Shown here in pieces: positions 1-8,702 of a stretch of 11,758 nt of DNA. The DNA lies in the NCBI GenBank assembly GCA_031264975.1, contig JAISDH010000291.1, forward strand, positions 1 to 11,758. Reading direction: 5' to 3'. Positions within the stretch are counted from its first letter, which is position 1. Each line of letters opens with the position of its first letter. Position numbers and translations under genes: made by a program. This DNA is from Bacteroidales bacterium (GTDB lineage Bacteria; Bacteroidota; Bacteroidia; Bacteroidales; WCHB1-69). A model generated the notes under the pieces. That model had not been told where the DNA came from. It did not search any database and saw only the letters and a program-made list of their open reading frames with translations.

Positions 1-2
1 CA

Positions 3-113
3 ATAGACAAAACACTGCAAAAAGTAATCAATGGAGATGCAAAAGAAGATTTAGATACGCTTTTAACTTTAAATTTTCAACTTTATGATAACTCAATTTA
101 TAGCCGAGTATAG
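3..113 (+). pseudogene. In-frame upstream part of the cytosine methyltransferase, ended by an amber codon
   Basis: This frame is open from the window edge and is in phase with the methyltransferase ORF at 183-1082. It reads IDKTLQKVINGDAKEDL and onward to SRV, then meets TAG at 111-113. After the stop, codons 114-182 continue in the same frame with NKKIDIIVGGPPCQAYS, which is the conserved motif IV region of C5-cytosine methyltransferases. The simplest reading is that one gene, starting before the window, has gained a nonsense codon in the variable stretch just ahead of motif IV. A C-to-T change of CAG or an A-to-T change of AAG would be enough. A sequencing error or suppressed amber cannot be excluded. 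TAG also ends the 207-codon gene at 9324-9326, so general TAG reassignment is unlikely. Confidence 0.7.
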
Positions 114-182
114 AATAAAAAGATTGATATTATTGTTGGTGGTCCGCCCTGTCAGGCGTATTCCGTTGCAGGTCGCGCCCGA

Positions 183-1082
183 ATGGGCAAAGCCGTAGAA
201 GAAGACCCACGCAACGAATTGTACAAATTTTATGTAAAGTTTTTGGAACGCTATCAGCCTAAAATGTTTGTGTTTGAAAATGTTTTGGGTATCCGCACCG
301 CCAAGAACGGCGAGCCGCTAAAAGACCTTATCCGATTAGTAGAACAGGCAGGATACAAAATGGAATTGAAAGTACAGACCGCTTCTGAACACGGCGTATT
401 GCAACACCGTCAAAGGGTTATTATTGTCGGGTGGAAAGTCAAAGATGAAAACGGTAATCCGACTATTTACCATTACCCGGAATTAAAAATAGAAAAAAAC
501 GGTTACGAAGTTTTAAAAGATTTGTTTTCCGATTTGCCGGAAAGAAAGTCAGGCGAAGGAAAATTGTGTGAACCGGTGAAATACACAAAGCCACTCGACC
601 AAATGGAGTATCTCAAAAAATCGAAAATCCGTAATAATGATTTTGATTTTACTACTCAACACATTGCCCGCCCCAACAACGAAAACGACCGGGAAATATA
701 CAAAATGGCACTTGAAATGTGGTTAAATGATAGAAAAAGGACTGATTACTCAAAAATTCCACCTCGGCTACAACGCCATAAAAACAGGGAAACATGTCTC
801 AATCGTTTCACTGTAGTTGACCCATATGGTTGTTGTCACACCGTTGTTGCTCACATTGCAATAGATGGACATTACTACATATATCCAACAATAAATCCTA
901 CCCTTGAAAATGTTCGTTCCATAACAATAAGAGAAGCTGCCCGAATACAATCTTTCTCTGATGATTATTATTTTGAAGGTAGCCGTTCCGCAGCCTTCAG
1001 ACAAATAGGTAATGCTGTCCCTGTAGTTTTAGCTCATAAAATAGCAGAAGAATTAAAAGAACAATTTTATGGATTACAGTAA
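183..1082 (+). CDS. C5-cytosine DNA methyltransferase, N-terminally truncated (catalytic motif lies upstream of the first ATG)
   Basis: This is the C-terminal part of a Dcm-type DNA (cytosine-5)-methyltransferase, which transfers a methyl group from S-adenosylmethionine to cytosine at a specific site. Visible motifs are FVFENV (motif VI, residues 29-34), QHRQR (motif VIII, 74-78), a target-recognition stretch between about 85 and 200, SITIREAARIQSF (motif IX region, 246-258) and GNAVP (motif X, 276-280). The catalytic motif IV GGPPCQ is encoded in frame at 138-155, between the amber at 111-113 and this ATG. There is no ATG, GTG or TTG in frame between the amber and 183. A protein starting at 183 would therefore lack the catalytic cysteine, motif IV and the SAM-binding motif I. 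The 3' end overlaps the next gene by 14 bp. In related systems the methyltransferase is the modification partner of the MutL/Z1/nuclease genes. The family assignment is firm; activity of this allele is doubtful. Confidence 0.85.
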   Translation: MGKAVEEDPRNELYKFYVKFLERYQPKMFVFENVLGIRTAKNGEPLKDLIRLVEQAGYKMELKVQTASEHGVLQHRQRVIIVGWKVKDENGNPTIYHYPELKIEKNGYEVLKDLFSDLPERKSGEGKLCEPVKYTKPLDQMEYLKKSKIRNNDFDFTTQHIARPNNENDREIYKMALEMWLNDRKRTDYSKIPPRLQRHKNRETCLNRFTVVDPYGCCHTVVAHIAIDGHYYIYPTINPTLENVRSITIREAARIQSFSDDYYFEGSRSAAFRQIGNAVPVVLAHKIAEELKEQFYGLQ

Positions 1083-2538
1083 ATATAATAAAGCAGAGGC
1101 AATTCCGGAAGCCGCCTCAATGATAGAAACATTTCGGGCAATCGGTTACAATTTGGAAGCCGCTATTGCAGATATTATTGATAATTCCATTTCCGCACGA
1201 GCTAAAAATATATACATAAGTCGCATTTGGCGAGGCGGGCAATCCGTTATTACCATAAAAGACGATGGGGAAGGAATGAACAGCAATGAGATAATTCAGG
1301 CAATGCGACCGGGTGCGCAAAATCCATTATCCGACCGTTCCGAAACTGATTTAGGTCGTTTCGGTTTAGGCTTAAAAACTGCTTCTTTTTCTCAATGCCG
1401 CAAACTTTCCGTGTTAAGCAAACGCAAAGATGAAATCCCCGCGTTTTGGTCATGGGATTTGGATTATGTTGCACAAAGCGATAAATGGGAATTGCTGCAA
1501 TGGATACCCGAAGAATTTGCAAACGAGTTAGACAGTTTGCCGTCAGGTACGCTTGTTGTTTGGAGTGATTTAGACAGAGTTTTGCCAACGCAGACGGCAG
1601 AAACAGACGACAGCGCAAAACGCAAATTTTCCGATACTCTGGATAAAGTGAAAAATCATATTGCAATGACTTTCCACCGTTTTATCGAGGACAAAACAAT
1701 AAAAATCTTTTGGGGCGAACACGAAATTACGGCGTGGAATCCGTTTTGCCCAAACGAAAGCAAAACGCAGGAACAGCCCACCGAAAACATAAACAGCGGC
1801 GTAAAAATAAAAGGTTATGTTTTGCCGCATAAAAATAATTTTTCGTCAGAGCAGGCATATAAAAAAGCTGAGGGAATTAATGGCTACCCTGCACAGCAGG
1901 GATTTTATGTATATCGTGGCAAACGCTTACTTTTGGCGGGTGACTGGCTGGGATTGTTCCGAAAGGAAGAACACTACAAGTTGGTACGGATACAGATTGA
2001 CCTGCCGAATAAACTTGATACTGAATGGCAGATTGATATTAAAAAGTCAAAAGCATACCCTCCTGCAGTTTGTCGTGAGCAGTTGGAATCTTATACAAAA
2101 TCGGTACGTGCCGTTGGCAGCGAGATTTACCGGCACAGAGGAAAAATTTTAAAACAGCGAGCCGGACAGAATTTTCAACCGCTTTGGCTCGAAAAGAAAA
2201 AGGATAACAAATGGTCGTTTGTGGTTAATCGTGAGCATTTAATGATTCAGGATTTGAAAAGTTTAGCAAAAGAGAAACCCGAACAGGCAATTGAAAAACT
2301 GTTGAAGTTTTTAGAAGAAGCCATACCGACAAAAACAATTTACATTAACGAGGCGCAGGACGAAGAAATGCAAAAAACACCATTTTCCGATATTGATATA
2401 ACTCTGATAAAAGAAGTGCTTTTGTTGATGTACAACAATCAGATTGCGCAGGGGAAAACGCCCGCACAGGCAAAAGCCCTGTTGAAAATACAGGAGCCAT
2501 TTAATAATTACGAAGATTTAATAGATGAATTAAAATGA
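1069..2538 (+). CDS. MutL/MORC-type GHKL ATPase of a defence operon
   Basis: This is an ATP-binding protein with the Bergerat (GHKL) fold, 489 residues. The N-box reads ADIIDNS (residues 34-40, N39 as the Mg-binding Asn). Motif G1 is DDGEGM (65-70), and G2 is LGRFGLGLKTAS (95-106). SGTLVVW (159-165) matches the GT motif of the fold. The second half carries QQGFYVYRGKRLL (276-288) and DIKKSKAYPP (323-332), which fit the S5-like transducer domain with its conserved lysine found in MutL and MORC proteins. At the position of the MutL catalytic glutamate (N minus 4) this protein has D35. In prokaryotic operons of this type the ATPase is thought to act as a DNA-engaging switch with the Z1 helicase and nuclease; that role is inferred from family context. 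The ATG lies 14 bp inside the methyltransferase gene and the stop overlaps the next start as ATGA, so the genes are probably translationally coupled. Confidence 0.92.
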   Translation: MDYSKYNKAEAIPEAASMIETFRAIGYNLEAAIADIIDNSISARAKNIYISRIWRGGQSVITIKDDGEGMNSNEIIQAMRPGAQNPLSDRSETDLGRFGLGLKTASFSQCRKLSVLSKRKDEIPAFWSWDLDYVAQSDKWELLQWIPEEFANELDSLPSGTLVVWSDLDRVLPTQTAETDDSAKRKFSDTLDKVKNHIAMTFHRFIEDKTIKIFWGEHEITAWNPFCPNESKTQEQPTENINSGVKIKGYVLPHKNNFSSEQAYKKAEGINGYPAQQGFYVYRGKRLLLAGDWLGLFRKEEHYKLVRIQIDLPNKLDTEWQIDIKKSKAYPPAVCREQLESYTKSVRAVGSEIYRHRGKILKQRAGQNFQPLWLEKKKDNKWSFVVNREHLMIQDLKSLAKEKPEQAIEKLLKFLEEAIPTKTIYINEAQDEEMQKTPFSDIDITLIKEVLLLMYNNQIAQGKTPAQAKALLKIQEPFNNYEDLIDELK

Positions 2539-5345
2539 ATGATAATTACCAGGTTGCAATAGAAATTTGTCAGAGTATAATAGGCAGAAAAGCAAGCGTT
2601 GCAGACAGCGAAATAAACGAAGCCGTTGTCAAGGCAAAAATGCTTTACCCCGATGTTGATGCTGTAAAGTTGAAAAACGATTTGCTTTCAATGTACAGTG
2701 TAAAGATTGACACATTTCAGATTTTAGAGGGCAGGGAACGCCGCGAGCCCTGGCTGAAAGATTTTCGGGCAAACCAGAAATCAAAGTGGGAGTTTTGGAC
2801 ACGCTATGCTGAATACTTGGAAAAGCAAAAGAAGTTTGCTCCAAGCGTTATTTTGCAGTTAGACGAACTGACCGATAAAGTGCTTGACAAACTTTTTAAC
2901 CCGCAACGCTCCGAAATTCAAATATCTAAAAAAGGTCTTGTTGTCGGACAGGTACAGTCAGGTAAAACAGCTAATTACACAGGGTTGATTTGCAAAGCCG
3001 CCGATGCAGGCTTTAACCTGATTGTAGTTTTGGCAGGTATTCACAATAACCTGCGCAGTCAAACGCAAAACCGCATTGACGAGGGCTTTTTGGGCTTTGA
3101 TACGCAGTACGAAAGAGCTTACACTATGAATAAGACCACCAAAATCGGCGTAGGACTTATTCCTGGATTCGAAAATGCTATTGCAAATTCCTATACAACA
3201 AGTTTGGAAAAAGGCGATTTTACGAGCCGGGCAACTAACACAGCCGGCTTCAATTTCAATGTGCCGCAGCCCATTTTGTTAGTTGTAAAGAAAAATGCCT
3301 CTGTTTTGAAACGCTTGTGTAATTGGTTGCAAACGCAGGCAACAAACGACAAAATCACAAATAAATCTTTACTGATTATTGATGATGAAGCTGATAATGC
3401 CTCAATCAATACCAATGTAAAAGAATTGGACCCGACAGCAATAAACAGGAACATTTGCAAAATCATTTCGCTTTTCAATCGTTCCGCTTATGTTGGCTAC
3501 ACGGCTACGCCATTTGCCAATATATTTATTCCGCAGAACGAAGACGATTTATTTCCGCGTGATTTTATCATTAACATTCCCGCGCCGACAAATTATATTG
3601 GACCCGAAAAAGTTTTTGGAACTTCCATTATTCCCGATGATACAAACAGTGATTTGTTGCCAATCGTTTGTCCCATAAAAGATTACTATTCCTTTGTTCC
3701 ACAGAGACACAAGAAAGATGATGATAAACCGACATTCAGCGATATACCGGAATCGCTGAAAACAGCAGTTAAATGTTTCATTGTTACCTGTGCAGTCCGA
3801 ATAGCCAGAGGACAGGGAAAAAAACACAATTCAATGCTCATTCATATTTCGCGTTTTCAAATGTGGCAAAACCACATTAAAGAATTGATAGAAAATCTGT
3901 TTAACTACTACAAACACGAAATAGAAGCAAGCGACAGCGCTATTTTGGAAGAATTTCGCCGGATTTTGGAAGACGATACAGCAAATTACAAATCATATAA
4001 GACAGTTACAACCGAAATTAAGCAATCAAAATTCAGTGACATTGACAAAAATTTAACTGTTCATTCGTGGGAAGAAATAAAACCGTTGCTTTACAAAGCA
4101 GTTCAAAAGGTTGAAGTAAAATCAATTAACGGCACTTCTGGCGATTGTTTGACATACTACGAAAACGAAAAAAACGGCATTTCAGTAATTGCAATAGGAG
4201 GCGATAAACTTTCGCGGGGTTTGACATTGGAAGGATTGTCAGTCAGTTATTTTTTGCGTGCCTCAAAAATGTACGATACGCTTATGCAGATGGGGCGCTG
4301 GTTTGGTTACCGACCAGGTTATGTAGATTTGTGCCGTCTTTTTACAAGCGAAGAATTGAACGAGTGGTTTATGCACATTACTGTTGCAAGCGAAGAATTG
4401 CGGTCTGAATTTGATTACTTGGCAGGCATAAATGGAACGCCCGAAGACTATTCTTTGAAAGTGCGAAACAGTCCCGGACAGTTGCAGGTTACTTCTGTTT
4501 CTAAAATGCGTTACACCAAACAAATAGAAGTATCGTGGGCAGGTAGATTGATTCAAACATATCAATTACCAATGGATAAAGGTAAAAAGAAATCCAATTT
4601 ATTGGCAACAGATAATTTTATTTGCTCACTTGGCGATTATGAACGCAAAGGAAAAGAGGATAATTATTTATGGCGCAATGTTGCTCCTGATGATATTTGT
4701 AATTATTTTTCAAATTTCAAAGTTGCTGATAATCTAAAACAGGTCGATTTAGATTTAATATGCCAATTTATTAAAGACTTGGTGAAAGAAAATGAATTGA
4801 CTTCGTGGCGTGTTGTTTTAAAGAATATTAAAAAAGCAGACGCGTCATATTCTTTTTCAAATGGGATAAATGTAGGTTGCTCAGAACGTACCAGAGACGA
4901 AAAAACAAATCGGGACACATACTATATTCGACGAAATCAAATTGTTGGGAATCCACAGGATGAATTTATTGATTTGGATGATGATTTATTGAATGAAGCA
5001 TTGGATAAGACACGTCAACGTAAAGCAGAATTAAATAAGTCATGGAATAGAGATTATCCTGCTCCTGAAATTGTTCGTAAGGAGTTTAGATCGAAAACAA
5101 ATCCTTTATTAATTATTTATCCTCTCAATCCTGAATGTGCGAATGTGAAAGACTTGCACGGAAATATAATCACAGATACTATAATCTATCAGAAAACAGA
5201 TGAGCCATTTATTGGCTTTGCAATTTCGCTTCCAAGTAGTAATGGAAATCATGCAATTTCCTATACCGTTAATCAGATTGCGGAATTTGCAGAAACCGAA
5301 AATACATTTGACAACGAAAACGATAATGTTTATGACGAACAGTAA
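2535..5345 (+). CDS. Z1-domain superfamily II helicase-like ATPase
   Basis: This 936-residue protein has the motifs of a Z1-type endonuclease-associated SF2 ATPase. Walker A is GQVQSGKT (residues 138-145, K144) and Walker B is IIDDEAD (281-287). Motif III reads GYTATPF (321-327). The second RecA-like domain has GGDKLSRGLT (555-564) and the arginine-finger motif QMGRWFGYR (585-593), a highly characteristic Z1 signature. The first 130 residues and the last 300 or so (from about 640) fall outside the motor core and show no motif I can name. The protein presumably uses ATP to move on or remodel DNA and works with the preceding GHKL ATPase and the following nuclease; this is inferred from conserved neighbourhood. 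It begins in a 4-bp ATGA overlap and its end overlaps the next gene by 14 bp. The 3' third is visibly more AT-rich than the motor core. Confidence 0.93.
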   Translation: MNDNYQVAIEICQSIIGRKASVADSEINEAVVKAKMLYPDVDAVKLKNDLLSMYSVKIDTFQILEGRERREPWLKDFRANQKSKWEFWTRYAEYLEKQKKFAPSVILQLDELTDKVLDKLFNPQRSEIQISKKGLVVGQVQSGKTANYTGLICKAADAGFNLIVVLAGIHNNLRSQTQNRIDEGFLGFDTQYERAYTMNKTTKIGVGLIPGFENAIANSYTTSLEKGDFTSRATNTAGFNFNVPQPILLVVKKNASVLKRLCNWLQTQATNDKITNKSLLIIDDEADNASINTNVKELDPTAINRNICKIISLFNRSAYVGYTATPFANIFIPQNEDDLFPRDFIINIPAPTNYIGPEKVFGTSIIPDDTNSDLLPIVCPIKDYYSFVPQRHKKDDDKPTFSDIPESLKTAVKCFIVTCAVRIARGQGKKHNSMLIHISRFQMWQNHIKELIENLFNYYKHEIEASDSAILEEFRRILEDDTANYKSYKTVTTEIKQSKFSDIDKNLTVHSWEEIKPLLYKAVQKVEVKSINGTSGDCLTYYENEKNGISVIAIGGDKLSRGLTLEGLSVSYFLRASKMYDTLMQMGRWFGYRPGYVDLCRLFTSEELNEWFMHITVASEELRSEFDYLAGINGTPEDYSLKVRNSPGQLQVTSVSKMRYTKQIEVSWAGRLIQTYQLPMDKGKKKSNLLATDNFICSLGDYERKGKEDNYLWRNVAPDDICNYFSNFKVADNLKQVDLDLICQFIKDLVKENELTSWRVVLKNIKKADASYSFSNGINVGCSERTRDEKTNRDTYYIRRNQIVGNPQDEFIDLDDDLLNEALDKTRQRKAELNKSWNRDYPAPEIVRKEFRSKTNPLLIIYPLNPECANVKDLHGNIITDTIIYQKTDEPFIGFAISLPSSNGNHAISYTVNQIAEFAETENTFDNENDNVYDEQ

Positions 5346-6339
5346 TCATATATTGGAACTTTGGGAAGCATTGGAAGAAGAAAAGAGCGTTGGACTTGTA
5401 AAACGCCTGTATTCAAGTGATGTGCCGTTTCATATTTACGGCACGTTCCAATATCCTGAAAAATATTACGGTGTAGCGTTCACTTTCAGCAACGACATAC
5501 GCATTGATATTTCTTCTTTCGACAACTTACGGGAATTAAAAGTTATGTTGTTGGCTGACACTACTTTTGTAAATTCCCGTTTATTGGTAATCCAACTTTT
5601 GTACCCGAATAGCCGCGATATTTTTGCAACATTGTGCGAAAATCTGATACAGTCGGTTCTCCGTCTGAACACCGAACAGAAAATCAGCCGAACTATTGTC
5701 AATCAGTTGGAAAAGTGGAAAACTCTTTTTGAGAAAAACAACTCGACAGGACTAACACCCGCCGAGCAACAGGGATTTTTCGGCGAATTGCACTTTTTAC
5801 AAAAGTTTCTTGCCAAGCCCGACACAAACCCCTGCGATGTACTGCACACTTGGGTTGGTGTGGACAAAGCATTGCGCGATTTTCAGGCTAATAGTTGGGC
5901 AGTCGAGGTAAAAACTACCTCAACTAGTAACCCGCAGAAAGTTACTGTTAACGGCGAAAGACAGTTGGATGAAACTTTGCTTGAAAACCTGTTTTTGTTT
6001 CATTTTTCAGTTGAGGTTTCCAACGGCAACGGTCAAACGCTTTGTCAGAAAATTACCGCAATCCGCGAAACACTCGAAAACTATACACCGGCGTTGTCGC
6101 TGTTTAATACTAAACTTTTTGAAGCCGGTTATTTGGATAAACACGAGCCGTTTTATCAGGACAGATTTTACCAAATTCGCAACGAAAACTTTTACAAAGT
6201 CGAAAATGATTTTCCGAGAATCAGGGAAAACGAACTGCGCAGTGGCGTGAGCGATGTAAAATACTCAATCATTCTCGCAATGTGCGATGAGTATTTGGTT
6301 TCTGAAAACCAACTTTTTAATATGATTAAATCCTTATGA
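5332..6339 (+). CDS. PD-(D/E)XK motif protein (DUF4420-type nuclease)
   Basis: This is a predicted restriction-endonuclease-fold protein of 335 residues. The active-site pattern is visible: E152 in QQGFFGELHFL on a helix, D183 in ALRDFQ, and E192-V-K194 in AVEVKTT on the next strand. This arrangement is the PD-(D/E)XK core, and the GELHFL and WAVEVKTT stretches match the DUF4420 family found beside Z1 proteins. It is the best candidate for the DNA-cutting subunit of the operon. I chose ATG 5332: the frame is open further upstream to an ATG at 5200, but that would add 44 residues entirely inside the Z1 gene. The chosen start gives a 14-bp overlap like that between the first two genes, and a natural N-terminus MTNSNHILELWEALEEE. 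The stop overlaps the AIPR start as ATGA. Confidence 0.87.
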   Translation: MTNSNHILELWEALEEEKSVGLVKRLYSSDVPFHIYGTFQYPEKYYGVAFTFSNDIRIDISSFDNLRELKVMLLADTTFVNSRLLVIQLLYPNSRDIFATLCENLIQSVLRLNTEQKISRTIVNQLEKWKTLFEKNNSTGLTPAEQQGFFGELHFLQKFLAKPDTNPCDVLHTWVGVDKALRDFQANSWAVEVKTTSTSNPQKVTVNGERQLDETLLENLFLFHFSVEVSNGNGQTLCQKITAIRETLENYTPALSLFNTKLFEAGYLDKHEPFYQDRFYQIRNENFYKVENDFPRIRENELRSGVSDVKYSIILAMCDEYLVSENQLFNMIKSL

Positions 6340-8696
6340 ATGAGATAAATAAATTCTATCAATCGTTATTGCAGGACATTATCGCATTGCAGGTGGGTAA
6401 CGAGGAGGGCGACACGCAGGAACAGACCTTTACCCGAATTGCTGTTGAAATGCTGTCAGAGGCAGGCGAAACTGAAAATGTCGCCGTTGCCTATGATGAA
6501 AAAGCATTAGGAACTAAAAACCGGCATAAAATCAATGCTTATGCAATATTCGACAACTACGAAACGGTAGATTTGTTTATTTCCATTTTTGACAACGCCG
6601 AAAAAATAAAAACGGTAGCAAAAGCCGATATTGAAATTGCTACAAAACGAATTACAAATTTTTTCCGCAAAGCCGTTTACAATGACTATGTAAATGAGGT
6701 TGCAGAATCTTCGTCAATCTTTGAATTTGCAAATACATTAGCCAATTTCCCTGAACTCAAAGAAAATTTAGTGCGGGTTAATGCTGTGATTTTGACAAAT
6801 GGAGAATACAAGGGCGATTTTCCACCAAGTACACAAATCAGTGGTTACAATATATTTTATCGTGTTGTTGATATAAATTTTCTGTACAAGATTTCTGAAC
6901 AATCCAGCGTTCCCATTGAATTGGATTTTGAGGATTTCGATGGAGAGCGGTTTGAAATTCCCTGCTTATCAGCTACTATTGACAATCAGGATTATAAGGC
7001 ATATATTGCTATTATTCCGGGCACTTGTTTAGCAAAAATGTACGAGCGTTACGGTGCAAGATTATTAGAGCAAAACGTACGTTCATTTTTGCAATTCACA
7101 GGAAAAATCAATAAAGGAATCCGTGACACGATTAAAACAGAACCGCACATGTTCTTCGCTTTTAACAATGGAATTGCCGCCACTGCCGACCACATAGAAC
7201 TTGACGAAACAAACCGCTACATTAAGAAAATTCGTAATCTGCAAATCGTGAACGGAGGACAGACAACCGCCTCAATTTACAACACCGCAAAAAAAGACAA
7301 AGCTGATATTTCAAATATCTTTGTGCAGGTCAAATTTTCAATCATTGATAATCCAGACCAGTACAGCGATATTGTTTCTCGAATTTCACGTTATGCCAAC
7401 ACGCAAAACAAAGTGAATGATGCCGATTTCTCGGCTAATAATCCTGCTTTAATAGCTATTGAAAAACTGTCACGTTATATTCTTTCACCGATTACAACTC
7501 AAAACAGTATGCAAACTTGCTGGTTTTTTGAGCGTGCAAGAGGTCAGTACAAAACTTTGCGCAGTCGTGAAGGTTTTACTAAATCCCGACAAAGTGCTTT
7601 TGACAGGAAATATCCAAAAAATCAAATGTTCTCTAAAGTTGAACTGGCAAAATATATCAATGCATATCAGGAAGTATTGCAAGGTGGAAAATTGGTAATC
7701 AGCCCAAATATAGTTGTTCGTGGAAACGAACAAAACTATGCTCAATTTATTGCAAACAATTTGCTCGACAACACAAAAAAAATCAACAATGTATATTTTG
7801 AAGATACGATTGCAAAATGTATTTTGTTTAAGACGGCAGAAAAACGCTATGGAACAAAGCAGAATGATTATAATATTGGTGAGTTGCGACAGGTAGTTGT
7901 TCCTTATACATTGTCATTGATTAACATTCTTACAGAAAACAAATTAGACCTTTATAAGATTTGGAAAAATCAGCAAATTTCGCAAACACTTTCCGACTGC
8001 ATTTATGACTTGATGAAACAGGTAAATAAATTTATTTTGGATAATTCGCCTGTTTCTCATTATATCGAATGGGCAAAGAAAGAAGACTGTTGGCAACAGC
8101 TCAAAAATCATTCATGGGCTTTTAATATCAATGAAATTGCCACCGATTTGATAGACGGGAACAACCCACCCAAACGCAATATCGTAGCCGAAAATGAAAA
8201 TTCAGAAGATACACAGCAGTACGAGGAAAGTATAATCCGTTCCATTCCTTTTTCCCTTTGGAAAAAGATTGAAGTGTGGGGACGTGATTCGGATTTTCTC
8301 TCAATTTATCATCAGTCTGCCGCAAGTGATATAGCGTATAAAATAAAAAACAACAGGAAGTTAAGCGATACAGACCGTAACAAGGCAATGTCAATTTTTG
8401 AAACTGTTTGCCAGCACAACATTGAATTGCTGGAAGAAGCAGACGAATTGGCAGCACGGGAAAAAACCGCATCAGAGGCAACACAACAGACAAACATCAA
8501 TTCAAATTCAACGGAAATTACGTTGGAACTGATTCAAAAAATGGTTGACTGGGACAGAAGAAAACGTGTTTTGGAAAATTGGAAGTGGAAAGTAATGGAC
8601 GATGTTTTGCAGGGCAAAAAACCATTGGACGACAGAAAAAAATACACTTTCTTTCTGAACTTGGAAAAACTGAAAAAACACGGATTTACAGAATAA
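6336..8696 (+). CDS. AIPR-domain protein (abortive infection phage resistance family)
   Basis: This 786-residue protein carries the AIPR domain, named after abortive-infection phage-resistance proteins. Diagnostic stretches are GARLLEQNVRSFLQ (residues 240-253), NKGIRDTI (259-266), FFAFNNGIAATAD (273-285) and QIVNGGQTTAS (303-313). The first 110 residues resemble the N-terminal region that in several AIPR proteins is a restriction-endonuclease-like domain. Here the catalytic Asp/Glu-x-Lys pattern is not evident (INAYAIFDNYETVDLFISIFD, with no lysine on the second strand). The C-terminal 250 residues hold no motif I recognise; the last 70 are rich in charged residues and tryptophan. AIPR genes are regular partners of MutL/Z1 ATPases, which supports a shared antiviral role. 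The molecular role of AIPR in the complex is not settled. It begins within an ATGA overlap, and the next gene follows after 6 bp. Confidence 0.9.
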   Translation: MNEINKFYQSLLQDIIALQVGNEEGDTQEQTFTRIAVEMLSEAGETENVAVAYDEKALGTKNRHKINAYAIFDNYETVDLFISIFDNAEKIKTVAKADIEIATKRITNFFRKAVYNDYVNEVAESSSIFEFANTLANFPELKENLVRVNAVILTNGEYKGDFPPSTQISGYNIFYRVVDINFLYKISEQSSVPIELDFEDFDGERFEIPCLSATIDNQDYKAYIAIIPGTCLAKMYERYGARLLEQNVRSFLQFTGKINKGIRDTIKTEPHMFFAFNNGIAATADHIELDETNRYIKKIRNLQIVNGGQTTASIYNTAKKDKADISNIFVQVKFSIIDNPDQYSDIVSRISRYANTQNKVNDADFSANNPALIAIEKLSRYILSPITTQNSMQTCWFFERARGQYKTLRSREGFTKSRQSAFDRKYPKNQMFSKVELAKYINAYQEVLQGGKLVISPNIVVRGNEQNYAQFIANNLLDNTKKINNVYFEDTIAKCILFKTAEKRYGTKQNDYNIGELRQVVVPYTLSLINILTENKLDLYKIWKNQQISQTLSDCIYDLMKQVNKFILDNSPVSHYIEWAKKEDCWQQLKNHSWAFNINEIATDLIDGNNPPKRNIVAENENSEDTQQYEESIIRSIPFSLWKKIEVWGRDSDFLSIYHQSAASDIAYKIKNNRKLSDTDRNKAMSIFETVCQHNIELLEEADELAAREKTASEATQQTNINSNSTEITLELIQKMVDWDRRKRVLENWKWKVMDDVLQGKKPLDDRKKYTFFLNLEKLKKHGFTE

Positions 8697-8702
8697 ACGA
8701 AT

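Noticed and set aside
1..113. General reassignment of TAG to a sense codon, as in some phages
   Set aside because: The 207-codon gene ends with TAG at a sensible C-terminus and the other operon genes use TAA or TGA, so only a local amber is supported.
1250..1830. Minus-strand ORFs of 86 and 138 codons opposite the GHKL ATPase gene
   Set aside because: They lie entirely opposite strongly supported coding sequence and show no domain.
5200..5331. Longer start for the DUF4420 protein at ATG 5200
   Set aside because: The 44 extra residues lie wholly within the Z1 coding sequence and look like an out-of-frame reading of it. ATG 5332 gives a 14-bp overlap like that of the first gene pair.
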